A stretch of 47,583 nt of DNA from TMED14 sp963925545 (GCA_963925545.1 CAWUSA010000025.1:1-47583); one strand, 5' to 3'. Shown: positions 16,224-24,602, counted from the stretch's first letter. Program-made: numbers and translations. Notes: generated from the letters alone by a model not told the origin.

Positions 16224-18814
16224 GATGTAAGTTTTTCTTCAAATGCTTGCAATAAATCGGGGATACCTGATGGGCTTTTACCGCCAGCAGATGCATAAAA
16301 GTCTTGACCACCGCCGCTGCCTTGAATGTAATGCCCCAAGGCCTTCACCCACTGACCCGCATGGGCCACGTCCAAGGCTTGCTTGCCAACAGCCATGTGT
16401 GCTTGTGCCTTGCCATCATTGCTCAATGCTAACAAAACCACAGATTTGGGGTCTTGCTTCACCAAGGCAAAGGCCAAGTCTTTAGCGCTTGCCGCATCCA
16501 AGTCCACCGCGGCTGCCATCATGTTGTATGGCCCAATCGCCTTCGCTGACTGCAGCAATTCTGTCTTCAAATCCCCTGCCTGAGCAGATTGGTAGGACTT
16601 CAATGCCTTTTGCATGGCACTCAGTTCCTTTTTCATGGATTCCATCGCTTCCAAAGGATCCTGCCCCTTGGTCACTTCCAAAATGGCTTGCTGTGATTGC
16701 TGTGCCTGTTTGAGGTAGATGGCGGCTGAATGCCCAGCTAAGGCCTCAATGCGTCGAATGCCAGCAGCCACACTGGACTCTGACACAATGACAAAGGGTG
16801 AAAGAGCTGCTGTTGTTGACACATGGGTTCCTCCACACAATTCAACTGAATCACCTAATTGGATGACCCGAACGCTGTCGCCATATTTCTCGCCAAAAAG
16901 TGCCATGGCCCCTTTTGCCTTTGCTTCCTCCATGGTGGACTCTCTGAATTCCTGCAAAGGGTGGTCTTGTAGAATAGCCGTTGAGACATGTGACTCTATG
17001 GCCATCAATTCCTTTGCAGCAATGCGCTGAAAATGGCTGAAATCAAATCGCAGGTACTCATCGGATACAAAGGACCCGCGTTGTTCTACATGCACACCCA
17101 AGATATCCCTCAATGCTTTGTGTAGCAAATGGGTTGCGCTATGGTTTTGAGCAGAGGCCTTTCGCTTGCCTTCATCGATGACAGCTTTCACCGCAGCGGT
17201 TGGTTTAGCGGGCATGGTGGCAACAAGGTGTAGAATCGCGCCGGCCTCTGAACTGCAGTTGAGCACTTCAATCCGATCCTTGCCCATGGTCAACCATCCG
17301 CGATCACCAACCTGACCACCGCCTTCTGGATAGAAAGGTGTCGGTTGGATTACGACCTGTGTGAAGTCACCTTTTGCATTGCTGACCTTACGGTACCGAA
17401 GCAGCTTGGACTCCGTTGTGTACTGATCATAACCAACAAACTGGTCGCCAATGCCTGGGGCAACTTCTACCCAGTCACCCACCTTTTGTGCGCCCGCCAC
17501 TTTGCTGCGGCCTTTCTGTTCAGCCATGGCCTCGTGAAAGCCTTTCTCGTCAAGCACAATGCCTTTTTCCTTGCAAATCAAGGCCGTTAAGTCCAAAGGG
17601 AATCCATAGGTGTCATACAGCTCAAAACACTGCTTACCCATCAGGGGCTTCCCCTCTTTCATGGCTGCATCCAATCGCTTCAAACCACTGGCCAGTGTGC
17701 GAAGGAAGGCCTGTTCTTCTTCTTCTATGACCTGGGTCATCAAGGTCTGCTGAGCCTTCAATTCAGGGAAGGCCTTGCCCATGTTTTCCACCATGTCTGG
17801 CACAAGACGTGCAATGAATGGCTCCTTGAATTGCAAAACGGAATAGCCATAGCGAACGGCTCGTCTCAAAATGCGACGAATCACGTAGCCTGCACCCGTA
17901 TTGGATGGCAACTGGCCATCTGCAATCGCAAACCCTACGGCTCTGACATGGTCAGCAATCACCCGCATGGCCACATCAACTGACTCATCCTTGCCATAGG
18001 TTCTGCCACTCATTGACTCCAGCCGCTGAATGTAAGGGGCAAAGACATCGGTGTCGTAATTGGATGACTTGCCTTCGATGGCGCGAACCAAGCGCTCAAA
18101 ACCCATCCCTGTGTCCACATGCTGAGAAGGCAAATCCACCAAACTGCCATCGGCCATTCGCTGGTATTGCATGAACACCAAATTCCAAACTTCAATCACC
18201 TGTGGGTGATCCATGTTCACCAATGTTGCCCCATCCATTTGCTTGCGCTCTTTTTCTGGGCGCAGATCGATGTGAATTTCTGAACACGGACCACAAGGGC
18301 CTGTTTCGCCCATTTCCCAAAAATTATCAGATTTATTGCCGTTGAGGATGCGATCAGCTGGCAGGTGTTTCAACCAATGCGACTTCGCTTCATCATCCAA
18401 AGCCAATCCATCCCCCTTGTCGCCTTCGAAAATGGTGACGTAGAGCCTTTCTGGATCCAACTGGTAGACATCAGTGAGCAGTTCCCATGCCCAATCGATG
18501 GCCTCTTGCTTGAAATAATCGCCAAAGCTCCAATTCCCCAACATCTCAAACAAGGTGTGATGGTAGGTGTCAATTCCAACCTCTTCCAAGTCATTGTGCT
18601 TGCCTGAAACTCGCAGGCATTTCTGTGAGTCAGCGACCCTGGAATGGCTTGCTGGCTTAGCTCCTGTGAATATGTCCTTGAAGGGATTCATGCCTGCATT
18701 GACGAACATCAAGGAAGAGTCATCCTTCGTCACCAAAGGGGCTGAATGCACAATCGCATGCCCTTTGTTAGCAAAAAAGTTTAAAAAGGCCTGTCTTATC
18801 TGAGATGCGGTCAT
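16208..18814 (-). CDS. alaS: alanine--tRNA ligase
   Basis: Class II synthetase charging tRNA-Ala, 868 residues, full length. The catalytic core has FFANKGHAIVHSAPLV, FTGAKPASHSRVADSQKCLRVSGKHNDLE, and motif-2 region MLGNWSFGDYFK. The editing domain carries the zinc/active-site residues His558 and His562 in HSATH and Cys660 and His664 in CGGTH. The C-terminal DHHA1 domain ends with GGGQDFYASAGG. The gene is divergent from the M23 peptidase gene with only 59 bases between start codons, a neighbourhood common in Flavobacteriia. A -7 box 35 bases upstream of the ATG probably drives it. Confidence 0.97.
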   Translation of the reverse strand: MTASQIRQAFLNFFANKGHAIVHSAPLVTKDDSSLMFVNAGMNPFKDIFTGAKPASHSRVADSQKCLRVSGKHNDLEEVGIDTYHHTLFEMLGNWSFGDYFKQEAIDWAWELLTDVYQLDPERLYVTIFEGDKGDGLALDDEAKSHWLKHLPADRILNGNKSDNFWEMGETGPCGPCSEIHIDLRPEKERKQMDGATLVNMDHPQVIEVWNLVFMQYQRMADGSLVDLPSQHVDTGMGFERLVRAIEGKSSNYDTDVFAPYIQRLESMSGRTYGKDESVDVAMRVIADHVRAVGFAIADGQLPSNTGAGYVIRRILRRAVRYGYSVLQFKEPFIARLVPDMVENMGKAFPELKAQQTLMTQVIEEEEQAFLRTLASGLKRLDAAMKEGKPLMGKQCFELYDTYGFPLDLTALICKEKGIVLDEKGFHEAMAEQKGRSKVAGAQKVGDWVEVAPGIGDQFVGYDQYTTESKLLRYRKVSNAKGDFTQVVIQPTPFYPEGGGQVGDRGWLTMGKDRIEVLNCSSEAGAILHLVATMPAKPTAAVKAVIDEGKRKASAQNHSATHLLHKALRDILGVHVEQRGSFVSDEYLRFDFSHFQRIAAKELMAIESHVSTAILQDHPLQEFRESTMEEAKAKGAMALFGEKYGDSVRVIQLGDSVELCGGTHVSTTAALSPFVIVSESSVAAGIRRIEALAGHSAAIYLKQAQQSQQAILEVTKGQDPLEAMESMKKELSAMQKALKSYQSAQAGDLKTELLQSAKAIGPYNMMAAAVDLDAASAKDLAFALVKQDPKSVVLLALSNDGKAQAHMAVGKQALDVAHAGQWVKALGHYIQGSGGGQDFYASAGGKSPSGIPDLLQAFEEKLTSCINA

Positions 18815-18833
18815 AATATCTGTAGCGTTTTCC

Positions 18834-18841
18834 TACTTTTG
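18834..18841 (+). promoter_or_regulatory. -7 promoter box for M23 peptidase gene (TACTTTTG)
   Basis: Perfect TAnnTTTG match on the plus strand, 33 bases before the ATG at 18874, predicting a start near 18848. No clear -33 TTG is visible at the expected distance. The box lies inside the predicted alaS 5' leader. Confidence 0.5.
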
Positions 18842-18848
18842 GAAAGTC

Positions 18849-18856
18849 CAAAAATA
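18849..18856 (-). promoter_or_regulatory. -7 promoter box for alaS (TATTTTTG)
   Basis: Perfect TAnnTTTG match on the minus strand, 35 bases upstream of the alaS ATG, with a predicted transcription start near 18842. It is only seven bases from the oppositely oriented box of the M23 gene, so the two polymerase footprints overlap completely. Confidence 0.5.
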
Positions 18857-18873
18857 CGGAATTTCAACCCGAC

Positions 18874-19851
18874 ATGAAAAAGACAAAGTACGTATATGAC
18901 CCCTTGAGCCTTGCTTACCGCAAGGTTGAAAAGAATTGGAAGGATCGATTGCGCGATACCGGCGTCTTTATCCTTGCCTCCATACTCCTTGGTATCCTCT
19001 TTTTCTTTGGCTTACAAGTGATTCTTGACTCCCCGGAAGAAAAGATTCTCAAGCGGGAACTGGCTGAAACAGAGATGCTTTTTGAACAGCTTGACCGTCG
19101 GGTTGCCTCCTTGTCCGGTATCATCCAACAGGTGGAGCGACGGGATGATGAGGTGTACCGTGTTATTTTTGAATCTGATCCGCCAAGCCGCGAAAACCGA
19201 TTGCGTGGCATCAGTGGAAGTGCACAACGCTATGCAACGATACGAGGGCTTCCCAATGGCGAGTTACTTGAACGGTCTGCATTGAAGGTTGATCAATTGA
19301 GTCAGCGTGTCAATGTTCAGTCTAAAAGCTTGGATGAATTGGCCGACTTGGTAACCAAGAAAGAAGCACTCTTGAGTGCTCTGCCCGCCATCCGGCCTCT
19401 CAAGGACCAACCTGGCACATGGTTCTCCAGCTCGTATGGCTACCGCTTCCACCCTATTCTAAAAAAGAGCAGGATGCATACAGGTGTCGATTTCTCTGCA
19501 CCGCGCATGACCCCCATCTATGCCACAGCAGATGGCATTGTGATTTCCAATGAGCGCTTTGGCGGCAAGGGGTTTGGAAAACACATCACCATTTCTCATG
19601 GCTTTGGCTACCACACCCTCTACGCGCACATGCACAAGACAGCAGCTCCACGGGGACGGCGGGTCAAGCGAGGGGAACTCATTGGCTATGTTGGGCGAAC
19701 GGGCCGATCCACGGCCAACCACTTGCACTATGAAGTGATCTACAATGGTCGCCGGGTAAACCCCATCAACTACTTCTTCAATGACCTAAGCCCTAAGGAA
19801 TACAATGATCTCTTGATCATGGCTGAGTCTGCCAACCAAAGCATGGACTGA
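18874..19851 (+). CDS. M23 family (LytM-like) peptidoglycan endopeptidase
   Basis: Membrane-anchored zinc metallopeptidase or peptidase-like protein of 325 residues. It has a short basic cytoplasmic N-terminus, one transmembrane helix (about 29-49) and a coiled-coil region (about 55-90 and 150-180). The LytM domain starts near 190 with FSSSYGYRFHPI. Zinc ligands are present: His202 and Asp206 in HTGVDFSA, and His285 in HLH (283-285). The site therefore looks catalytically intact. It probably cleaves peptidoglycan cross-bridges or activates an amidase during growth or division. It shares a TGATG stop/start with the downstream MerR gene, so the two are one transcription unit. Confidence 0.92.
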   Translation: MKKTKYVYDPLSLAYRKVEKNWKDRLRDTGVFILASILLGILFFFGLQVILDSPEEKILKRELAETEMLFEQLDRRVASLSGIIQQVERRDDEVYRVIFESDPPSRENRLRGISGSAQRYATIRGLPNGELLERSALKVDQLSQRVNVQSKSLDELADLVTKKEALLSALPAIRPLKDQPGTWFSSSYGYRFHPILKKSRMHTGVDFSAPRMTPIYATADGIVISNERFGGKGFGKHITISHGFGYHTLYAHMHKTAAPRGRRVKRGELIGYVGRTGRSTANHLHYEVIYNGRRVNPINYFFNDLSPKEYNDLLIMAESANQSMD

Positions 19852-20195
19852 TGGCAATACCCACTGAATGGACCAAGCGTTATTACAGCATTGGTGATGC
19901 CGCAAAAACCTTTGACATCTTGCCTTCTACGCTTCGATTTTGGGAAAAGCAATTCCCGCAATTGAAGCCTAAAAAATCCACCAAGGGTCAACGGAAATAC
20001 ACCGCAAAGGACATGGATACCCTGCGTCGGATTTACCACCTGGTGAAAGAGCGAGGCTTCACCATTGAAGGTGCCATCAAGAAATTCAACAGCAATATTG
20101 ACGATGTAGCAAACAATGAAGAAGTGGTGCGTCGGCTAATGCAGGTACGGTCAGACATGCAGTCCCTGAGGCAGCAAATTAAAAAACTCCCCTGA
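19851..20195 (+). CDS. MerR family transcriptional regulator
   Basis: 114-residue DNA-binding protein. The N-terminal winged HTH reads YYSIGDAAKTFDILPSTLRFWEKQFP (about 11-36), followed by the wing with KSTKGQRKYT and the second helix pair DMDTLRRIYHLVKERGFTIEGA. The C-terminus is a short coiled coil (about 85-112), likely for dimerisation. There is no cysteine-rich metal site and no large effector domain, so the inducer, if any, is unknown. It overlaps the M23 gene by one base (TGATG). This pairing of M23 peptidase and MerR next to alaS recurs in Flavobacteriia. Confidence 0.9.
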   Translation: MAIPTEWTKRYYSIGDAAKTFDILPSTLRFWEKQFPQLKPKKSTKGQRKYTAKDMDTLRRIYHLVKERGFTIEGAIKKFNSNIDDVANNEEVVRRLMQVRSDMQSLRQQIKKLP

Positions 20196-20199
20196 AATC

Positions 20200-20217
20200 T
20201 TCCAAATGCCCTTGGAA
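20200..20217. repeat. short inverted repeat after the MerR gene
   Basis: TTCCAA, a six-base loop and TTGGAA begin four bases after the MerR stop. The right arm is followed by A, not T, so it is not a normal intrinsic terminator for the plus strand. It could be a weak hairpin or an operator half-site pair. The rest of the 108-base gap to the lipoprotein gene holds no convincing gene. Confidence 0.3.
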
Positions 20218-20279
20218 AAAGGCAGACTATTAAACCACAAGCCTATCATCCTCCTTTAGCTCATTCGTCCAAGATGTCC

Positions 20280-20287
20280 GACCTTTG
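20280..20287 (+). promoter_or_regulatory. possible -7 box before the lipoprotein/PTPS/fabD/mevalonate unit
   Basis: GACCTTTG matches TAnnTTTG except for the first base and lies 17 bases before the ATG at 20304. A TTT about 22 bases upstream is a poor -33. This is the only candidate in the 108-base gap that precedes the tightly packed run from 20304 to 24598, so it is noted with low confidence. Confidence 0.25.
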
Positions 20288-20303
20288 CGCAAATCATTGA
20301 TTC

Positions 20304-20672
20304 ATGAAGTATTTTTTCGCCACACTTAGCCTGTTATTTCTGCTGACCGCATGCGGCGCACCAAAGGCTACATCCAAGCAGCTCTCTTCCGACCGTTACG
20401 ATATCGCAGTCACCAAGCCCGCACAGTCAATTGTTGATGTCATCGATGTCAGACTTAGCGATGGTGAGCATTTTGCCAATGGCTTTTTCAAGATCAAGGT
20501 GACTGATGACAGTGCGCCTCTGCTTAGCTCCAAAGGTGTTGAATCCTTCACTATCAGTGTCATGGCAAAGGGTCTAGACTTCGAGCCAAGCCATGTGATT
20601 TACACCTTCCGTCAATCAGAAGACGGCCCAGTGAAGACACGGAAAGTGGCCATCGAGCAACAAGGCAACTGA
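20304..20672 (+). CDS. small predicted lipoprotein, unknown function
   Basis: 122 residues with a clear lipoprotein signal (hydrophobic stretch then LTAC, Cys17 as lipidation site). The mature part is short and mixed alpha/beta, with repeated aspartates (IVDVIDVRLSDG) and no domain that I recognise. It begins a run of closely spaced plus-strand genes: PTPS-like gene 1 base later, then fabD and the mevalonate genes. The residue after the lipidated cysteine is Gly, so the protein is not an Asp+2 inner-membrane-retained type by the enterobacterial rule, which may not hold in Bacteroidota. No function is proposed. Confidence 0.8.
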   Translation: MKYFFATLSLLFLLTACGAPKATSKQLSSDRYDIAVTKPAQSIVDVIDVRLSDGEHFANGFFKIKVTDDSAPLLSSKGVESFTISVMAKGLDFEPSHVIYTFRQSEDGPVKTRKVAIEQQGN

Positions 20673-20673
20673 G

Positions 20674-21087
20674 ATGATTTATATCCAACGTCGCGCCATT
20701 TTCAGTGCGGCTCATCGCTTAGCAAACCCCAGCTGGTCTGATGAAAAGAATCAGGCTGTGTTTGGTCATTGTGCCAATGAATACAGCCATGGTCACAACT
20801 TTCAATTGATCGTCACGGTCAAGGGTGAGGTCAATACTGACACGGGATTTGTGATGAATATGGTGGATCTTAAAGCCATCATGGATAGCGAAATCATACA
20901 GCATGTTGACCATCGAAACCTCAATCACGATGTGCCTTTCATGCAAGGAATCATGCCTTCCACTGAGAATCTAGCCATGGTTTTCTGGCAACAGATTGAA
21001 GGCCCCATAGCTAAACATGGTGCAGCATTGCATTGCATTCGCATCGTGGAGACTGAAAATAACATGGTAGAATACTACGGAGAATGA
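20674..21087 (+). CDS. 6-pyruvoyl-tetrahydropterin synthase / QueD family protein
   Basis: 137-residue pterin-forming enzyme of the T-fold PTPS family acting on dihydroneopterin triphosphate. Zinc ligands are His14 (SAAHRL), His39 and His41 (HGH); catalytic Cys33 precedes in CANEYSHGH. Also present are DHRNLNHD near 90, TENLA near 107 and the pterin-anchoring glutamate in VETENN near 130. The catalytic spacing is C-x5-HGH, which is that of eukaryotic 6-pyruvoyl-tetrahydropterin synthase, whereas classical QueD has C-x3-HGH. The product may therefore be tetrahydrobiopterin-like rather than queuosine precursor. That is an inference from spacing only. It overlaps fabD by four bases (ATGA). Confidence 0.88.
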   Translation: MIYIQRRAIFSAAHRLANPSWSDEKNQAVFGHCANEYSHGHNFQLIVTVKGEVNTDTGFVMNMVDLKAIMDSEIIQHVDHRNLNHDVPFMQGIMPSTENLAMVFWQQIEGPIAKHGAALHCIRIVETENNMVEYYGE

Positions 21088-21950
21088 AAGCCTATGTGTT
21101 TCCGGGCCAAGGCGCCCAAAGTCCAGGAATGGGCAGCGATTTGTACACAGGCCAGAAGGCACTCTTTGACCAAGCCAATGACATCTTAGGCTTCAACCTG
21201 AGCGACATCATGTTCAACGGGTCCATGGAGGACTTGACACAAACCAAGGTCACCCAGCCAGCTGTGTTCTTGCATTCAATTGCAAAAGCTGCTTCCCTGG
21301 GAGACAGCTTTCAACCTGACATGGTTGCTGGCCATTCTTTGGGCGAATTTTCTGCTCTTGTTGCGGCCAAGGCTTTGACTTTTGAAGACGCCTTGACCTT
21401 GGTGTCTCAACGCGCCATAGCCATGCAATCCGCCTGTGAGCTGCAGCCGTCTACCATGGCTGCAATTATTGGGCTTGACAATGACGTTGTGGAAGGCATC
21501 TGCAAACAAACCGCAGGCATTGTGGTTCCCGCGAATTACAACAGCCCTGGCCAGTTGGTGATTTCTGGCGACTTAGCAGCCATTGAAGCAGCCTGTGAGG
21601 CAGCCAAACAGGCAGGTGCTCGTCGGGCATTGATCTTACCTGTTGGGGGCGCATTTCACAGCCCTTTGATGGAGCCTGCTGGCTTAATATTGGCTGCAGC
21701 CGTTGACAAGGTGACCATCACAAAGCCTATTTGCCCCATTTACCAAAATGTGGCAGCGGCAGCAGTGACTGACCTGGATGCCATTCGCGACAACCTGAAG
21801 GCTCAATTGACGGGTTCTGTCAAATGGTCACAAAGCATCCATGCCATGGTGAGCGATGGCGCAACATCCTTCACTGAAGTTGGTCCTGGTCGTGCCTTGC
21901 AGGGCATGATTCGCAAAATATCACCCGGAATGGAAGCTTCTAGCGCATGA
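21084..21950 (+). CDS. fabD: malonyl-CoA--ACP transacylase
   Basis: Cytoplasmic fatty-acid synthesis enzyme (288 aa) loading malonate onto acyl carrier protein. It has the N-terminal PGQGAQSPGMG loop (7-17), the nucleophile Ser85 in GHSLGE, Gln57-region TQPA and the catalytic His192 in GGAFHSPLM. The length is standard. It is joined by four-base overlaps to the PTPS-like gene upstream and the mevalonate decarboxylase downstream, so it is translated as part of one polycistron. This links lipid acyl-chain synthesis with isoprenoid synthesis at the transcript level. Confidence 0.96.
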   Translation: MKAYVFPGQGAQSPGMGSDLYTGQKALFDQANDILGFNLSDIMFNGSMEDLTQTKVTQPAVFLHSIAKAASLGDSFQPDMVAGHSLGEFSALVAAKALTFEDALTLVSQRAIAMQSACELQPSTMAAIIGLDNDVVEGICKQTAGIVVPANYNSPGQLVISGDLAAIEAACEAAKQAGARRALILPVGGAFHSPLMEPAGLILAAAVDKVTITKPICPIYQNVAAAAVTDLDAIRDNLKAQLTGSVKWSQSIHAMVSDGATSFTEVGPGRALQGMIRKISPGMEASSA

Positions 21951-22963
21951 CACATACCTGGTCATCCCCATCTAATATTGCACTGGTCAAATACTGGGGC
22001 AAGCACGGGCAACAATTGCCGTCCAATCCCTCCATCAGTTTCACGCTTTCGAATTGTCGCAGCACAACCAGCATGTCTTTGAAAGAGGGCAAAGGCTTCA
22101 CTGTGGCCCTAAATGGTGTTGACAAGCCAGCATTTGCTGCAAAAATTCAAACCTGGTTTGACCGAATTGATGACCGCCTCCCTTGGTTGAAAGATCACCA
22201 TGTCACCATTGAAAGCAGCAACAGCTTTCCCCATTCAAGTGGCATTGCCAGCAGCGCAAGTGCCTTCAGTGCCATGGCTCTTTGTTTGCTTGACCATGCA
22301 CGAAAAGCAGGATTGAGCACAATGTCATCAGACTTCATACAAGAAGCTTCCTTGCTTGCCAGGTTAGGGTCTGGCAGCGCCAGTCGATCGGTGATGGGTG
22401 GTTTAGTCGTTTGGGGTGTGCACAAGGGAACACCTGGCTCATCTGATAACCACGCCATCCCTTACCCCCATGAGGTTCACCCGGACATGATGAGTTACCA
22501 AGATTTGGTTTTACTGGTAGATGTGGGGCAAAAATCTGTGAGCAGCAGTGCAGGCCATGAATTGATGGCCAAGCACCCCTTTGCCGCAACACGTTTTGAG
22601 CAAGCACACCACAACATGGATGCCTTGCAGGGCATCCTCAAGGCAGGAGATCATTGGGCATTCATTGATCTGATTGAATCTGAAGCATTGACCTTGCATG
22701 GCTTGATGATGAATTCTTCCCCAAGCTATTTACTGATGAAACCCAACACCTTAGCCATCATTCAGCGAATCAGGCAATTCAGACAAGAAAAGCAAGTGCC
22801 TGTTGGCTTCACCCTAGATGCTGGCGCCAATGTGCACATGCTCTACCCTGAAAGCTTGAAGTCAACCGTTGAATCCTTTGCCAATGATCAGTTGAAATCC
22901 CTGTGCAAAGATGGGCGAATGATACTTGATGAAGTTGGCCAAGGTCCTTTACCTTTGTCCTGA
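21947..22963 (+). CDS. mvaD: diphosphomevalonate decarboxylase
   Basis: GHMP-family enzyme of the mevalonate pathway (338 aa), making isopentenyl diphosphate from mevalonate diphosphate with ATP. Family features are SPSNIALVKYWGK near the N-terminus, NPSISFTLSN, and the phosphate-binding loop PHSSGIASSASAFSAMAL (about 85-102). The invariant Arg/Ser area is in SGSASRSVMGG, and a C-terminal TLDAGANVHMLYP completes it. Mevalonate-pathway genes are characteristic of Flavobacteriia, unlike most other Gram-negative bacteria. A mevalonate-monophosphate decarboxylase activity cannot be excluded by eye. It overlaps fabD by four bases and is followed by the kinase after 11 bases. Confidence 0.93.
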   Translation: MTHTWSSPSNIALVKYWGKHGQQLPSNPSISFTLSNCRSTTSMSLKEGKGFTVALNGVDKPAFAAKIQTWFDRIDDRLPWLKDHHVTIESSNSFPHSSGIASSASAFSAMALCLLDHARKAGLSTMSSDFIQEASLLARLGSGSASRSVMGGLVVWGVHKGTPGSSDNHAIPYPHEVHPDMMSYQDLVLLVDVGQKSVSSSAGHELMAKHPFAATRFEQAHHNMDALQGILKAGDHWAFIDLIESEALTLHGLMMNSSPSYLLMKPNTLAIIQRIRQFRQEKQVPVGFTLDAGANVHMLYPESLKSTVESFANDQLKSLCKDGRMILDEVGQGPLPLS

Positions 22964-22974
22964 TACCCAGCAAT

Positions 22975-23913
22975 ATGAAAGCATCCTTTTTTGCAAAAAT
23001 TCTTCTCTTTGGTGAATACGGCATCATCAAAGAATCCATGGGACTCTCCATTCCTTACCGGTCTTTCTCTGGCGTGCTTCATGTCACAACAGGCGAGCTC
23101 AATGCATCAGAGCACGCCTCCAATGTGTCACTGAAGGCTTTTGCAGATTATTTGAGAGGCTTGCAACTCTCTGGCAAAGCCTTAGCTCTGTTAGATATGG
23201 ACCGGCTTGAAAAGGACATCCATGAAGGCCTCATCTTCAATTCTAGCATTCCACAAGGCTATGGCGTAGGCTCATCTGGCGCTTTGGTTGCTGCCATTTA
23301 CGCCACATACAGCGACAAGCCCTTAAGCCTTGAAAGCATGCCAGGTGCTGAAAGTCTTGCTGCTTTGAAACGTCAATTGGCGCAGATGGAAACCTTTTTC
23401 CACGGCAAATCATCCGGCATTGATCCCGTGATATGCTACCTTCAACTTCCCTTATTGATTTCCTCTGACGCAGAACTAGGTGCTGTTGGTATGCCCGATG
23501 AAGACCTTCAAGGACAGGGAGCCATATTCTTGCTAAACTCTGGCGGTCCCGGCGAAACCCAACCCATGGTGTCCATCTTCATGAACAAGCTCAAAGAAGC
23601 CGGCTTTCGCCGCCTGATGACTCAGCAGTTCAAAAGCTACAATGATGCTTGCATTCAAGCCTTTCTTAAAGGGGACTGGGACCCGTTGTTCAACAACTTG
23701 AAATCCCTGAGCCACCTGGTATTGGACAATTTCAGGCCAATGATCCCTGACCACTTGGTGCCTGCATGGCAAAAGGGAATTGACAGCAATGCTTACTACC
23801 TCAAGCTCTGCGGTTCAGGTGGCGGTGGTTATGTGCTTGGTTTCACTAAGGATTATGATCGCGCAAAGGACTTGCTAGCTGACCATGATCCTGAACTGGT
23901 CTTGAGATTCTGA
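22975..23913 (+). CDS. GHMP kinase, probable mevalonate kinase
   Basis: 312-residue cytoplasmic kinase. N-terminal KILLFGEYGIIKESMGLSIPY is the GHMP entry strand, where other kinases have GEHAVV. The ATP loop is PQGYGVGSSGALVAAIYA (about 93-110), the catalytic-region sequence is HGKSSGIDPVICY (about 142-154), and motif 3 is LCGSGGGGYVLGF near the C-terminus. The position after the decarboxylase supports mevalonate kinase. Phosphomevalonate kinase is the alternative within the same superfamily. HMG-CoA synthase and reductase are not in the window. Confidence 0.87.
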   Translation: MKASFFAKILLFGEYGIIKESMGLSIPYRSFSGVLHVTTGELNASEHASNVSLKAFADYLRGLQLSGKALALLDMDRLEKDIHEGLIFNSSIPQGYGVGSSGALVAAIYATYSDKPLSLESMPGAESLAALKRQLAQMETFFHGKSSGIDPVICYLQLPLLISSDAELGAVGMPDEDLQGQGAIFLLNSGGPGETQPMVSIFMNKLKEAGFRRLMTQQFKSYNDACIQAFLKGDWDPLFNNLKSLSHLVLDNFRPMIPDHLVPAWQKGIDSNAYYLKLCGSGGGGYVLGFTKDYDRAKDLLADHDPELVLRF

Positions 23914-23917
23914 TGCC

Positions 23918-24598
23918 ATGGCGCGTCGTTATCGCATCCTGATTCGCCTCACTGCCTTCCTAAGCCTGGTTCGCTGGACCCATATTGCCTTCATAGCCTA
24001 TGTGCAGATCGTGATTGGTCTCAGTTTGCACATACACGGATCATGGACTTCGACCCTCTTGGATCCTGCTTTTTTAGCCATGTTGTTTTCCACAGCTAGC
24101 ATTGTGGCTGGCGGCTCCTTGATCAACAGCTTTTATGACTTGGAACGGGACCTGACGACCCGACCACTACGCACCCTCTTTGAGCAGCCTGTAGCTAAGA
24201 AGTACGGTGCCTATGTCGCCACCTGGTGCTATGGAATGGGGCTGTTAATTGCTGCTGTCTTTTTGCCATGGCATGTGGCAGGTGGCATGTGGGGGTTTGG
24301 TTCTTTACTGTGGTTTTACTCCCACAAACAACTCTCTCAAACTGACTTTGGAGCTCTGATAGCTACCCTGTTAGCCTTCATTCCAATGGCGCTTTTGCTG
24401 TGGATGTACATGCCGCTCGCAAAGCCAGGCATTGCAAGCGTTTGGCCACTAGCCGCACTCCTGTTTCTGGTAGAATGGCGCCGACAACATGAGCGAATGC
24501 AGCAGGTCAATCACAGTGAGAACAGCTATTTGCAACGGCAATGGACATACAAAATTGGTTTGGCCCTAGGCGTTATAGGCCTGGCCTTGTTGGCTTAA
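23918..24598 (+). CDS. short UbiA-like prenyltransferase homologue, possibly degenerate
   Basis: 226-residue multi-helix membrane protein starting four bases after the kinase. Hydrophobic segments cover about 20-38, 48-68, 95-110, 120-135, 140-160, 165-180 and 210-226. The first UbiA aspartate motif is present in modified form as NSFYDLERD (Asn70, Asp74, Asp78; the family has N-D-x-x-D-x-x-x-D). The second Asp-rich motif, expected in the later cytoplasmic loop, is replaced by a stretch rich in Arg, Gln and His (around 188-205) without aspartates. The protein is also shorter than the usual 280-300 residues. UbiA genes beside mevalonate genes in Flavobacteriia are often annotated as geranylgeranylglycerol-phosphate geranylgeranyltransferase. 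Whether this one is active is doubtful. Confidence 0.65.
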   Translation: MARRYRILIRLTAFLSLVRWTHIAFIAYVQIVIGLSLHIHGSWTSTLLDPAFLAMLFSTASIVAGGSLINSFYDLERDLTTRPLRTLFEQPVAKKYGAYVATWCYGMGLLIAAVFLPWHVAGGMWGFGSLLWFYSHKQLSQTDFGALIATLLAFIPMALLLWMYMPLAKPGIASVWPLAALLFLVEWRRQHERMQQVNHSENSYLQRQWTYKIGLALGVIGLALLA

Positions 24599-24602
24599 AT
24601 AC

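Noticed and set aside
20206..20259. 17-codon open frame between the MerR and lipoprotein genes
   Set aside because: Too short, no hydrophobic or motif character, and it overlaps the inverted repeat.
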